Source of the DNA: Ischnura elegans
Taxonomy: Eukaryota > Arthropoda > Insecta > Odonata > Coenagrionidae
Assembly (NCBI RefSeq): GCF_921293095.1
Contig: NC_060248.1
Coordinates: forward strand, 82,901,243 to 82,965,242
DNA length: 64,000 nt
Reading direction: 5' to 3'
The stretch's first letter is position 1. Every line of letters starts with the position of its first letter. The position numbers were made by a program, and so were the translations under genes. The notes under the pieces were generated by a model, which saw only the letters and a list, made by a program, of their open reading frames with translations, was not told where the DNA came from and did no database searches. This document shows positions 27,001 to 36,362 of the stretch, one piece after another.

Positions 27001-30000
27001 GAGTTTTATTTTTTTCCGTTAAAAACTGCTTAATTACTGCCCAAGGATTCAGATGAACCCTTAGTTTTAAAATTCTGTTGATTCGTTCTTGCCAGAGGGG
27101 GTGTGCCCATATGGGTACGCTAGCCGTTCTGGCCACGGGTCTGCATTCTGCAGAAGAATCGCTCGAACCATCATAATTCTTATTTTTACTGCGTGATACA
27201 CCATATATTTTTGTATTTACCTATAACACTTCTTTTATTTGGCAATTTGAAGTAATTTTAAATCATTAAACTATATTTTTTCGGTGTAAACATTTTTTTT
27301 GGCTGTCCAAAGAACTTAAACTAAAGTATAAAACTCAGATTTGAAAACAGTTATTGAATGAAAAAAAACATGTTATCAATGAGTTTATTAAAAAAATTAG
27401 TCCTATATTGCTGGTAGTCTTTGAATACTATATATTGGGTTTTCAATGGCCGAGTATGATAGTCAGAATTTCATTGAAGGCAAAGATCTGGGCTTTTAGC
27501 ACATTCCATTCTGAGCGCACGCGGGAAGAATATTCTTCATAAGAACATTGGCATCTATGAAACGGGACAAATTGGTTATCACTGCCATCATACCTTATGT
27601 CATCAGACTTTCTATAATTAGTTGCACTTGATAGGGAATGTTAAATACGACCACCAGGTCTGGGAAAGGTACATCTTCGTTACAAAAACACTTGTGCAAT
27701 CTCTCGCCTAAACGCTTACTGGGGTATATTTGCTCCAGAATTTTCCGTACAGATCCAGGCATTTACAATGACAGCATCAAGGAGATAGCTTCATGTGGAC
27801 CATCACCATTTTTTCCTCTCATAACATTCCTGTACCTGTTGATATTTTGATCCGTGAGATCAGTTCCGCTCATCTATATATTGTAGCTAGAGACCACTGC
27901 CTAACTTGTACCATTTTTGAGTTAACACGTGGGAATTTTGTGACCTTTGTGAGTGGGTGTACACATTGGCAAGGTGACTTGACAGTCACTACCAAATAGT
28001 CAATTCTATCTAACAACAACAATATTCCCTTTTTTCTCCTGTGCGAAAGCATGGGAGCAGTGGATACCTGTTTTTTCGATCGATGAGATACCTTTGGGTA
28101 TCCTTTTTCTCAGAACTGTTCCAGTACCCTCATATCCTCAAGATTTTAACTGACTTATAAGAGGAAAGCTAGTAAACCAACTGTCAAAATAAATGGAAAA
28201 GATTTATCGCTTGCTCTAGTAAATTGTCCAACATGATAAGCAAATATGAAGAGCATTTACCTACAAATTTATGGTAGTTACTTTTTTCCACAACACTCAG
28301 TCCCTGCTATATGCTGAAGTCCACCAAGTAATCTTAAGGAGTATTCAAGCACTATATTTTAAAGCCGAAACTTATAGGCTCACCCCGTATGAACTGTTTG
28401 CAGCCATGATTGCCAAAATATTTTATCATGGATTCATCGTGTTTTAGCTCGAGGGTTGGCACATAGTTTTCTAAACAAATGTATTTTATCATATTTATGA
28501 ATGGCCTAAGTGTGCACATTTTGCCGCTGTTATCGTATTGATTATTATCTGCACAGTAAAAAACCCTCATTATATTTTGCAACCTTGTGAATGGCATTAT
28601 ACACCAGAGTGTTTCGGACATCATCGCCACTCTCCCAAAAATTCTCTCCCTGCAGACAGCAATAACCACTTAGAATAGAATTGAATAGAACAGAGATAAA
28701 TAAATTGCTTCCGTCATGAACATTTCGGAAACCTTAACTAGGAATTTACCGGAAATTCAGCGAAATTCATTTCGAGGAATATATTCTCAGCGGATGACAC
28801 GTCATCTTGTGCCTATGCGTACGTCTCAGTCATTTTGCCATCTCCTCCTTCCTTTTCAGGACTAAAACTGACGGAGCTTGTAATGGTTGCTTGTTAACTT
28901 TCGTCTTGATTGTCTCCTCGTGACTTACAACCAGCAGCTCGATTCTGTAAATGTGATATGGCCATCACAAGCGGATTTCGTCAACGAATTCACGGCTTTC
29001 ATGCTGGAGCGATTCTGAAACTTTTTAGTGACGTCACTCTCACAGCCGCGTCCGTGAAAGTATTCACGCCCAAGAGGGCCCGTGGTAGCTTTGTCGCGGC
29101 AATGCGCTCCTATTTTTCATTATGAATTTACGCTGTGATTGATAATTATTAGCACATTATTCATTAATTACGATGGTGGCTATTTTATATTGTCACTTCC
29201 CATAAATAATATGTATTAAAAACAAATAAAAGAAATGCGTAAAGTTAAATTTACAACCGCGTACTATTTTAATTGATTGGCCTTTATTACGATTGAAGTT
29301 GGTGAGAAGTTAAACTTTGCGCTGAGGGTTTGACAATTACCTTATATTTGTGCATCTGCTAGAATGTACAAGTCAAACACTCACAACTTAATAAAAAAAT
29401 AATAATTTGGAGTAGAACCAATGGTAAAAGTATTGTACGGTATTGAATGTTAACAGATTTATTTAATATTTGTTTTGTAAGTTCAAGCCTTCGATTTGTT
29501 TTTATTAAGGAGAATGGAGGCTCTTTACATAGCTCCGCTACTGTTGCATGAGCATCAATGTCAACGGAGGCAATAGATGCACATACTTCAGTGGCAGATG
29601 CGCGATATCAACAATCCCTTCGAGATGCGGGAAGAGGATTTAAGAGGTTTGTCCCGCGTATCTCGAGGATTGGCGATGGATATTGTCACTGAGCTCACAC
29701 CACTATTAATTCGTAGACGTTTAGGTGGCTTGCCGGGGCATGATTTAGTACGTTAAGGTAAACATTAATCATCCATTTCATCTCTTACATGCATTATTGC
29801 TGCCGACGTTCAGTAACACGACCAACATGATTCTTTTTTCTGTTGACATAATAGAAATACTAAGACATGTAAACATCTCGTCCTCTAGCAGAAACTTTTA
29901 ATAATCAACTCGTATTCGCGCCAGAAACATTTTCACCATATAAATCGTGAATAGTGGCATGTGCTTGCACAATCAGACATATATATATGCCCAACAGCGC

Positions 30001-32063
30001 ATTTAAAATTATGTACTGAAATGATGAGAACAGCTCAAACGCAAACGAGAATGAACCATTATTAAATAATAAAATAACACTTATTCTCATTTCGCGTAAG
30101 CATTTGCTCCATATTATGAGAAAATTAGTGCTAATTGTGCAATTACGAGCCTGCTACGTGATAATTGGCTTTGATACGCAGCACTTGGCAACATATAAAA
30201 GAGGTAATATACAGATGATAGCTATAAACTAATTAAGCAACCGTAACTTATCATTAATAGGTACTTTTAAAAGAAAAGACCTCACTCAAAATCGAGTAAG
30301 GAAGTATGATTTACTTTGGGAGTGATTCTTCCACGGCATTGTATATGTTTCTCTATGGTAACTGCAGTTGCAGTTGGCCGCTGAAGTAAGTTTGTGTCGG
30401 AGATTCTGATTCGTTCCTCGCATCCGCACAGCTACCAACATAAGAAACTGAATTGATCGTTCGCAATCCATCAAACATTTCACGACACAGGCTCGCAGGA
30501 TCGCTTGAACGTCTTTCACGGTGAGAGGCGTGAGAACTCCACTGTGGTTCGAAGCACGTGAAGCACAGATATCACAGTTACAGAATCGAGCTGCAGGGAT
30601 TGGACTTGGTTGGAAAATTTGACCACGAGTTCAATGTGGTCGATGTGATCAGGGTTCAATCTACTTTTTATTGTTTCAAAGTTTTATACGCGATACAAAA
30701 CGCTTCACCATTAGCTTCATCATTGTATTTATCAAACATCCTTTCCCCTTCCACCATGCCCTTGATTGTTGGGTATGTATACCAGTGGTAGAAAATAGCC
30801 CTATCATTCTTCATACTAGACAGTTGAGCAAAGTATAACGCAAGTACAATGAATAAAAGTGTTGAATAGTATAAAATGTACTTCTTTGTACTAAAAATTA
30901 ATGGAAATATTACAAAAAAATACAGCAAATTATTGAAGTCATTAAAATCGAGTGACATAAGAAAAAAATGAAAGATTGACAAAAAATTAGCGTTTTACAT
31001 CGAAATTATTTGATAACAGACCCAATAACGACGTTTGTAGCGATGGACACCCGCCAAAAAATACACCCCCGGCTACCGGCTAGCGTGCCCATATGGGATC
31101 ACCCAAAAATAAATTCAAATTCCTTGTCTCATACAAAAGATACCACATTGCTGGCAAAAGAAACCGATGTTGACAACATTCATTATGAGGATAAGATTAA
31201 ATACTTAGCCGAGTATAAAAAATAAAAAGGAAAAAAATCGCATTTACTGAAGACACTTCGCCATTTTTTCTCTTTTGCCTTCTCGAACAGAGAGAGTAAG
31301 AATACCTATCCTGCCACAGTCAACTACTGGTATAAATGCTGACCGTAAGCACACGGACCGAATAAAGTGATACATTGTAATCATTTTTCGTGAAAACAGC
31401 ATGCTCTATAATGTTTGGGTCGGAATTTATACGAAATTATTTAGACCACTGCAGCTGTGCCCATATGGGCACGCTAGCCGTTCAAGGGTTAAGTTAAGGT
31501 TAATTCATGATAGGAATGAGGGTACTTGCCTAACATTGCTTTCGATATATCCACACCAACCCAAACGTGGCCTTGATCTTCGAGCACACTACCACTAAGG
31601 CCCGATCCACAACCAAGGTCCAATAACATGCAGGAAGAATCGTCAGGAAGTGTCAACAGTTCCACAGCTCGTTCGGACATTTGAAGCTGAATATCGATCA
31701 TTCTTGAACTATAATTGAGAAAAAATTGGGAATGAAAACGTTAAATTAACGATACATGTATACTGTAAGCACATGAGAAATTGATATACTCACTTTTGTG
31801 TGTATTTTTTTGCCTCCTCTTCATTATAAAACTGGAATAACAACAAAAACTTGATAAGCTATACCTAAAATACTTACGAAGAAGGGCTGGCACATTACAA
31901 GGAAATAGCAACAAAAAAACTAAAGCAGCCTCTAATGAATGTGTCACGTATTGCAGCTTTTTATTTCTACGCAACATCCTTAGGGTTTATCAATCTCATG
32001 CTTCCATAACGAGCACATGCTCACCAATTCAGGAGGAGCTTGGTGTTCTGGTCTTCTAGACAT
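12042..32063 (-). CDS. BUD23: BUD23, 18S rRNA (guanine-N7)-methyltransferase, six exons
   Basis: BUD23 (WBSCR22) uses S-adenosylmethionine to methylate N7 of one guanine in 18S rRNA (G1639 in human, G1575 in yeast), bound to TRMT112, during 40S maturation in the nucleus. Coding exons on the minus strand: 32063-32025, 31831-31794, 31708-31530, 24772-24579, 16133-15889 and 12186-12042. They add to 840 nt, or 279 residues (human 281), and every junction keeps the frame. Seen: start [17 protein letters not shown] motif I LDLGCGSG (residues 55-62); GVDIS (77-81); [22 protein letters not shown]; and a basic C-terminal tail [11 protein letters not shown]...YTGRKR, the family's nuclear-targeting end. 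Intron 3 has a GC donor (TTAG, then gcaagt); the exon 5 donor (gtttga) is weak. Introns 3 and 4 are about 6.8 and 8.4 kb, filled with transposons, and intron 4 holds a lectin gene on the other strand. Identification is firm; exon edges are by reading. Confidence 0.95.
12332..12566. mobile_element. MITE, TIR AAAGGCCGTTTTACA, copy 1
   Basis: A 235-bp non-coding element in BUD23 intron 5. It starts AAAGGCCGTTTTACATAGGG and ends in the near-inverse CCCCGTGTAAAATGGCCTTT. It is just upstream of exon 6, about 145 nt from the acceptor. A diverged second copy is at 24059-24272, and 38214-38379 may be a third. The superfamily is uncertain; a TAA/TTA-type duplication would fit Harbinger. Confidence 0.6.
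13347..15271. mobile_element. pogo/Tigger-like DNA transposon with a transposase relic
   Basis: A 1,925-bp element in BUD23 intron 5 with TA on both sides (13345-13346 and 15272-15273). The left end CAGTGGAACCCCGATTTATC mirrors the right end GATCGAGGTTCCACTG. Subterminal copies of CCCGCATTCATCG and CCCGCATTTATCG recur five to six times at the left and twice at the right, inverted. The interior keeps the start of a CENP-B/pogo-type helix-turn-helix protein (14557-14691), so this is a decayed autonomous copy that has lost most of its gene. Confidence 0.82.
14557..14691 (+). pseudogene. pogo/Tigger transposase N-terminal HTH fragment
   Basis: The frame reads [20 protein letters not shown] then KNPG, and after a stop and frame change continues [15 protein letters not shown]. 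This is the pattern of the CENP-B-like N-terminal helix-turn-helix of pogo/Tigger transposases (LTLKDKLEII...IAxxLGLSxST). The stop and shift fall at the KNPG joint (about 14634-14645). No DDE catalytic domain is left downstream in the element. It is a broken gene, far too short to act as a transposase. Confidence 0.7.
16441..16939 (-). mobile_element. TA-flanked TIR element, family 1, copy B (truncated)
   Basis: A 499-bp copy in BUD23 intron 4, in the same orientation as copy A. It begins abruptly at GCTGGGAAAACCCCGTGTGA and ends at the normal right terminus GAAACTACCC followed by TA. About 145 bp of the other end are missing. It shares with the other copies the GCTAGCAGGTAGC block near 16538-16574. 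Confidence 0.7.
17615..21584 (+). CDS. Hemolymph LPS-binding protein-like C-type lectin, one in-frame stop
   Basis: A secreted C-type lectin of the insect hemolymph lipopolysaccharide-binding-protein type, thought to bind microbial sugars in the hemolymph. Three coding exons are seen: 17615-17885, 18540-18791 and 21415-21584, all joined in phase 1 with good GT-AG sites, 230 codons in all. A signal peptide covers residues 1 to about 24 ([19 protein letters not shown]). The family's N-terminal domain follows ([27 protein letters not shown]), then a lectin domain from [13 protein letters not shown] with [21 protein letters not shown] and, in exon 3, NDPNCG, ENCG, IGCE and FFCEYD. Codon 136, where relatives usually have serine after HLAIIN, is TAA (18674-18676), cutting off most of the lectin domain. 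The remainder looks clean, so this is a recent null allele or young pseudogene unless the base is an error. It lies wholly inside BUD23 intron 4 on the opposite strand. Confidence 0.82.
17918..18384. mobile_element. hAT-like element in lectin intron 1
   Basis: The left end TAGTGCACGGGTCTCAAAAC and the right end AAGTCTTGAGGTCCTACGATA are imperfect inverses. The phrase GGTCTCAAAAC...GGGCCACACT is typical of hAT/Charlie-type termini. No clean 8-bp duplication is seen, so the copy is old. No coding frame is present. Confidence 0.4.
21920..22640. repeat. Diverged copy of the interior of the 13347 pogo-like element
   Basis: Several phrases match 13720-14110 in order: CTTCGAAGGAAAATATCAA against CTTCGAAAGAAAATATCAA, then GAGAACAA, CAGCAATTGG against CGGCAATTGG, and ATATTTCT...GTTTTACGTTTTTTAAG. 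The termini are not seen. It is probably an older relative of that element in BUD23 intron 4. Confidence 0.35.
24059..24272. mobile_element. MITE, TIR GGCCGTTTTACA family, copy 2
   Basis: It starts AAAGGGCGTTATGCACGGGG and ends CGTCCCGAGTAAAACGGCCT, imperfect inverses that resemble the termini at 12332-12566. The interior also matches in parts (CCCAGGTTAG, CAGGGGCTATTTTCC-like). About 214 bp long and non-coding, in BUD23 intron 4. Confidence 0.5.
25622..26319. mobile_element. pogo/Tigger-like MITE, TIR CAGTAAAACCTCT
   Basis: A 698-bp element in BUD23 intron 3, flanked by TA (25620-25621 and 26320-26321). The ends are CAGTAAAACCTCTTTGTAT and its inverse ATAGAGGTTTTACTG. The word AGAGGTTCACTA and variants recur four to five times inside the right end and twice inside the left. 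It is non-coding. It is a different family from the CAGTGGAAC elements but has the same design: a TA target and subterminal repeats of the terminal word. Confidence 0.75.
27650..28669 (-). pseudogene. piggyBac transposase, broken
   Basis: On the minus strand, 28669 downward gives [19 protein letters not shown], then LRPFINMI, then [18 protein letters not shown] and PISFGFKI. This matches the piggyBac order (RFxxIxRxxHxxDN, IRPLLD, SIDESMxxFKGR, KPIKWGFK), including the first catalytic aspartate in DESM. Further down are [29 protein letters not shown] and [14 protein letters not shown], matching the family's FFTS, GTxRxNRxP and GVDxxDQ regions. The pieces lie in different frames with internal stops (for example after LKS), so no working enzyme is encoded. 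It is the transposase of the surrounding TTAA-flanked element. Confidence 0.8.
29514..29756 (+). pseudogene. PIF/Harbinger transposase N-terminal fragment
   Basis: An 81-codon stretch in one frame reads [15 protein letters not shown], then [21 protein letters not shown], then [13 protein letters not shown] before a stop. RDxxNPFE, followed by a helix ending in LxPLL and a basic run, is the N-terminal signature of PIF/Harbinger (HARBI1-like) transposases. One stop lies upstream of the MRDINN part (at 29574). The DDE domain is not found in the following 800 bp. The fragment sits inside the piggyBac element, so it arrived later or was rearranged in. Confidence 0.6.
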
Positions 32064-32640
32064 ACTGAAAGATATGTGTTATCTAGTCTTCAAATTTTTC
32101 GAAACACATACAGCACTGCAATACATAAACAAACCCGTTTCCCTTCGTGTTTCTCAAATCTTTTGTAAACTAGTTGTCTCACATCACAGATGCTGTGTCG
32201 CGAATCATACTTCTGCTACAAACGCGGTGCGATACGAGCGCTGTCGACGATGAACTACTGACAATTGAGTGACATAAACAATGAGACAACAACAAGCAGG
32301 AATGCGAACGCCGCTGTCTTACAGTTAGTAAGTACGATTTTTTATTTTAATCAAATACGGTAGAAATGGGGAGTATTTACATATTACAGGCCGTTAATAA
32401 TCGGTTAAATTTCTGAAGCATGTTCCCACCATGCGTCATTCATCTTCATATGCCCACCAAAAGACATTCCAACAATCTTCGTCTTTGCTCATTTTTCAGG
32501 ACCTAAGTGGCTTCAGAATGCGACGACCCTACTTTTTCTCCTGACCTCAAATCATTACGACGCTGTCATCCAGTAGTAATAATGACGAAATGAGATAATC
32601 ATTTGGAGTAATCCCTTCTTGCCCAGTAATTTGTGCGATC
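32064..32640. promoter_or_regulatory. Shared 577-bp divergent promoter of BUD23 and DNAJC30
   Basis: The start codons of BUD23 (minus, 32063) and the J-protein gene (plus, 32641) face away from each other with nothing coding between. No TATA box at a standard position is evident. Several TACGA/CGATACG-type CpG-bearing words occur near 32225-32340 in otherwise AT-rich DNA. The role as a bidirectional promoter is inferred from the layout, which is also the human layout. Confidence 0.6.
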
Positions 32641-33285
32641 ATGTGGAAGCTGCATACTGTAAGGAGGTTGGAGACATCTTGCTTGCATGTGGCAAGATCT
32701 ATATCTACTGCAGTGATATTGTGTAAGTCGCATTACGATGTGTTGGGATTAACGCCCAAAGCGACACACAGTGACATTAAAGCCGCGTACTACAAGCTCT
32801 CCATGGTATATCACCCTGATAAAAATAAGGGTGTTGACGCATCTGCAACTTTCAGGGATATAACTGCTGCTTATGAGGTCCTGGGGAATTACAAACTTAG
32901 GAAACTCTATGATAGAGGTCTTCTGCATACAGCTGGAGCTGATCAAGCTGCCCATGTTCATGAAAATCCGGAAGATAGGTTTTACCAATCAAGAGCATCT
33001 CGGCATACCGCTCCACCTCCTTCAGGGCAAACTCCGATATATGACTTCGATGAATGGGCTCGTCAACACTACGGCCGGTCTTTTGCCAAGAGAACAGCAG
33101 CGAAAGCCAGGTGGATGGAAAGTGAAAGATATAAAGTTGAAAAGGAAGGAGATATACAATCTGAAACCACTATGTACCTAATTTTAACCTCACTTGCATT
33201 AGTCATCTTGTTTACGTTTTCCGTTTCTGAGACCCACGATGTTGATCGCTCCAAAGATTTAGCATCCCCCCGTAGTGATACTTGA
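32641..33285 (+). CDS. DNAJC30: DNAJC30-like mitochondrial J-domain protein, intronless
   Basis: A 214-residue protein. Residues 1-30 are rich in R, S and hydrophobics without acids, as in a mitochondrial presequence (MWKLHTVRRLETSCLHVARS). The J domain is at about 30-95: HYDVLGLTPKATHSDIKAAY, YHPDKN with the HPD triad that stimulates Hsp70, and AYEVLGNYKLRKLYDRGLL. The middle has PIYDFDEWARQHYG, matching the FNFDxFYxxHYG block of vertebrate DNAJC30, and the C-terminus has one membrane segment (MYLILTSLALVILFTFSVS). DNAJC30 acts at the inner mitochondrial membrane with ATP synthase and in complex I subunit turnover. Like human DNAJC30 it has a single exon and diverges from BUD23. The call rests on the J domain, the DFDEWARQHYG block, the tail anchor and the neighbour together. 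Confidence 0.9.
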   Translation: MWKLHTVRRLETSCLHVARSISTAVILCKSHYDVLGLTPKATHSDIKAAYYKLSMVYHPDKNKGVDASATFRDITAAYEVLGNYKLRKLYDRGLLHTAGADQAAHVHENPEDRFYQSRASRHTAPPPSGQTPIYDFDEWARQHYGRSFAKRTAAKARWMESERYKVEKEGDIQSETTMYLILTSLALVILFTFSVSETHDVDRSKDLASPRSDT

Positions 33286-33516
33286 TTGTTGAATATTACC
33301 TTGGCAAAACTGATAAGTTAGTATTTATTTTCTGTAAATAAGGGTTGTTAAGCTTGTTAGGATAGATTTGAAGAAGCACACTTAATTTCAATGCTCTGTA
33401 CGTATGTAAATATGAAGCCTAAAGGTCTTGCAATATCGGGTTAAGTGTTGTTACAGGATATTTTTCCTATGTACTGAAGAAGCATCATATGTCCATTCAC
33501 GTCTCTGGTTAATGAA

Positions 33517-33522
33517 AATAAA
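33517..33522 (+). terminator. Probable poly(A) signal of DNAJC30
   Basis: AATAAA lies 232 nt after the stop codon and is followed by T-rich DNA. It is the first canonical signal on the plus strand after the gene. Confidence 0.55.
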
Positions 33523-34518
33523 TTATTTTGCTTAAATAATGCCTCTATTTTATCTAATATCATTTCTAAAGAAGTTTATGGCCATATTGTGATCAATATA
33601 AACTTGCAACTAATTTTGCCTGGCTGTTGAATAATGTGAAAAATTTAGGCATGTATACGACTCATGTAGCCCAATTTATGAAAGACATAATTATAAATGT
33701 AATAATATTCTATTGTGCCAAAATTTATCTAAAATCTTCCTCCATGACATCCAATGAACATTATGATAACATCTTGTGGGCTATAGTTTTTTCCCATTAC
33801 ATTGGCCGAAGTCGCATTGTGTGAAATATCAAGAAAACTCTTCGACATGAATGATGTCATCACCTAGTGGTGGAGATATTTGATTCCTAACCGCTACATA
33901 CTATGGATACCTAAAGATCTATAATATGCCTATTATGATTTGATGTCTCTTCTCCCAAACCTGGGCCTTACCATCCTATTCAATGTGTTTCTGCACAAGC
34001 TGCCTCGCTACAACAGTCAAATAAGGAATATATAAACCATGCACCATCCAGTCATTTGTAAGTCTGCTAACAACTATACTCTCAAGCTTCAAATGTATGT
34101 GCTTCAAAACAAATGATGAATGGAAATTTAGAATATGTACAGATTTTTCCATGTCCTAAGAGCAAAATAGAGTTGATGAAGCTGATATAGGTATAAATGT
34201 AAAAATAATTTCTAATATTATTTAGGATATTCTTGGCCTCTCAGAATACCCAAGCTTTGAAAGAGCTTAAAATACCTACCCCTCTCCCTCGATTATTAAC
34301 AACATATGCCCTACCTCTCCTGATACCATCAGTGAAGAACATTTTTCCTTCCCTTCAGTCTGCCCAATATCATTTGCACGTAATCTTCAATATCACCTTC
34401 TTCCCCCATACTCCACAGAAAAAAACGTTCTACTCCATCTCTCAAGCTTCCGCTAGCATCAGCTACATTCCGGCCAGCGAGAGTTGTCCAATGACAGCAC
34501 AAAAAATCATCAAGATCC

Positions 34519-34557
34519 CCTGAGGATGATCAGCAAATCGCTGCTCGAAACGTCAGG
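34519..34557 (+). ncRNA. Hammerhead-like hairpin motif (relic)
   Basis: CCTGAGGATGAT is followed by a small hairpin (CAGC, loop AAATC, GCTG), then CTCGAAACG, and TCAGG, which pairs with the opening CCTGA. This is the CTGA-N-GA / stem II / GAAAC order of a hammerhead core, with an outer stem. The canonical T after CTGA is replaced by G. It is probably a remnant of a Penelope-like or related retroelement; no reverse transcriptase is nearby. Confidence 0.35.
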
Positions 34558-35399
34558 AGAAATGGATGGAATCAACCAGTGGAAAACCCAAGAAATTTTT
34601 CTGCACGTGGGATTCTTCGTTTGAGTCCTCGCTCATAGTCCCTTTTGGCTCCTTTCGTCACGGAACCCTTTGGTTAACATACAATGTGGGCGTTTCCCTT
34701 TCTTACCTGGTGACCTTGCCCCCTACCCTTCTGGCTGTCATCTGAAAATTCTCGGCAGCCAGACTGTATACTGGACAATCTGGGTATGTTGCCCACTCTC
34801 TTCGTTATAGGGAGTTTTAAGGTGTCCCGTACATTATTATCAGATATCCATTGATGATAAATATTTAAAATTCAATTTTCAATGATTCCTCTTTAGCATG
34901 AAAAATACTAAATGGCAAGTGACAACATGTGAATTACTTCTCAGCATACCACTTGGTAACTCTATCATTCATTACTCTTCTTTGTGTCCTGAGAAAGAAT
35001 ACTTCAATTTTAACTTAATCGGTGCCATTAAAAGGCTTAAGGGTAACTCAGTTGCTAGGTTAATCATAACAAAATATCCATGAAGTAGTTGTAATCTTAG
35101 CACCAACTATGACAAATTTACAGTGTTGCAAATATAATACAAGTATACAAGCAGACATAGGCAAACTTAACCACATGACTCGAGGCAATAATCTAATGGT
35201 CAGTGCAGTGCACAACATTTTATTATAAGTTTGTCATTTCTGGCAGCAAAACTGATTAGATAGGGACAGTAAGAATCGGTAATTCTTGCCCCTCTTCTGG
35301 CCATACAAATCTGGTCTTCAAGAGTCATTTTGCCAGTAATGAGTTGTGCCAACTGCTTTCATCGATAAAACTGGCTGAGCACAACCTGTCTTAGATGTA

Positions 35400-35515
35400 G
35401 CATTGGTGATGGCTAGTGCAAGCCTCCCATCAGGTGGGTCATATGTTTGAATCCTGCTTATAACTTGAACAACCATGGCTTGCCCCCCCCCCCCCCCCCC
35501 CGTTTTGATTCTCGG
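35400..35515 (+). repeat. Possible tRNA-derived SINE fragment
   Basis: ATGGCTAGTGCAAGCCTCCC followed 30 nt later by GTTTGAATCC resembles the A and B boxes of a tRNA promoter. The tail (ATAACTTGAACAACCATGGC, then C-rich DNA and GGTACGCCC) is shared with 39467-39531. Shared tails at two places support a dispersed repeat, but a tRNA head at the second site is not seen. Confidence 0.3.
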
Positions 35516-35860
35516 TACGCCCTAGTTGAGGAGGGTGATAAGTGGTGCATCAAAAGTAACAGGCGTTTTATTTAGATTTTCTATATTTTATTGCACCATC
35601 ACAAAGCTCCTCTATTACCAAACTTTTCTTTGGGTTAATTACATGGTGCCATGTGAAATAACTTATCAAAAGAAGGAATAATAAGGGGAAAAAAATAATA
35701 AATGATACAGCACTACAGAATGTGCTTGTTCTGCCGAGAGGCTGGACATAATTGTAACGAAAATCCACAAGAAACGACAAATGTCAATGCTATAACATTA
35801 ATTAGGATAATGGAGGGCTTCATAAGTTAAATAAATTAAAATATTTTTCATACACTACAT

Positions 35861-35866
35861 TTTATT
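35861..35866 (-). terminator. Probable poly(A) signal of the H2B gene
   Basis: AATAAA on the minus strand, about 125 nt after the H2B stop. No histone-type 3' stem-loop (GGCTCTTTT-AGAGCC) is seen between the stop and this signal. Confidence 0.5.
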
Positions 35867-35990
35867 ATTGTTAAATTAAGATCAATAAACAACATACCTA
35901 AGATTGGCAACGTACAAGTTTTTGTAAAATTTTAAACAACCATCAGGCATTTTTTCGAAAATGATAGTATTCTTTAAGAAACCAAACAAT

Positions 35991-36362
35991 CTACTTTGAA
36001 CTTGTGTATTTCGTGACTGCCTTAGTGCCCTCACTAACTGCATGCTTAGCAAGTTCACCTGGCAAAAGGAGGCGAACTGCTGTCTGAACCTCTCTGCTCG
36101 TAATTGTCGATCGTTTGTTGTAATGTGACAGTCTGGAAGCTTCCGCAGCAATTCTTTCAAAAATATCATTCACAAAACTATTCATTATGCTCATAGCCTT
36201 GCTTGAAATTCCGGTGTCAGGATGGACTTGTTTCAAGACTTTATAAATATAAATAGCATAACTCTCCTTCCTCCTCCTCTTCTTTTTCTTGTCCCCTTTT
36301 GATATATTCTTCTGCGCCTTTCCCGCTTTCTTGGCTGTCACTGTACCTGTCTTGGGAGGCAT
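35991..36362 (-). CDS. H2B: Histone H2B, solitary intronless copy
   Basis: A complete 123-residue H2B, the usual insect length. It has a lysine-rich tail ([20 protein letters not shown]), the conserved start of the fold ([19 protein letters not shown]), a histone fold through [18 protein letters not shown], and the C-terminal helix [20 protein letters not shown] ending KYTSSK, with the lysine (AVTK) that is ubiquitinated in the family. It pairs with H2A in the nucleosome. Small departures from the common insect sequence are SHYNKR for AHYNKR, EVQ for EIQ and KRRRK for KRKRK. No other histone gene is near, an AATAAA lies downstream and no stem-loop is visible, so it is probably a polyadenylated, replication-independent copy or an intact retrocopy. 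No disabling change is seen. Confidence 0.95.
   Translation of the reverse strand: MPPKTGTVTAKKAGKAQKNISKGDKKKKRRRKESYAIYIYKVLKQVHPDTGISSKAMSIMNSFVNDIFERIAAEASRLSHYNKRSTITSREVQTAVRLLLPGELAKHAVSEGTKAVTKYTSSK

Larger units (their letters stand above)
26974..31488 (-). mobile_element. Decayed piggyBac transposon in BUD23 intron 3
   Basis: A 4.5-kb element with TTAA on both sides (26970-26973 and 31489-31492), the piggyBac target. The ends CCCTTAAACAGC and, inverted, CCCTTGAACGGC match. A near-terminal palindrome, GTGCCCATATGGGCAC, is at 31456-31471, with related copies at 27107-27122 and 31086-31099, each next to CGCTAGCCG. The minus strand carries a broken piggyBac transposase (27650-28669), and a Harbinger transposase fragment inside it points to a later insertion. 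The right end is only about 31 nt from the 5' splice site of BUD23 intron 3. Confidence 0.8.
33523..35860. other. Intergenic DNA between DNAJC30 and H2B
   Basis: No gene is recognised. It contains a hammerhead-like motif (34519-34557), a possible tRNA-derived SINE head (35400-35460), and a run of about 20 C residues near 35477-35501. A 96-codon open frame at 34233-34523 has low-complexity content and no family likeness. Confidence 0.4.

Noticed and set aside
32873-33181. Second frame of 102 codons inside the DNAJC30 gene
   Set aside because: A shadow of the J-protein frame, which has clear domain motifs.
35477-35501. Run of about 20 C as a G-quadruplex or regulatory signal
   Set aside because: A plain homopolymer in a repeat tail; its length is also prone to sequencing error.
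35882-36169. 95-codon frame overlapping H2B
   Set aside because: A shifted-frame shadow of the histone gene and its 3' UTR.
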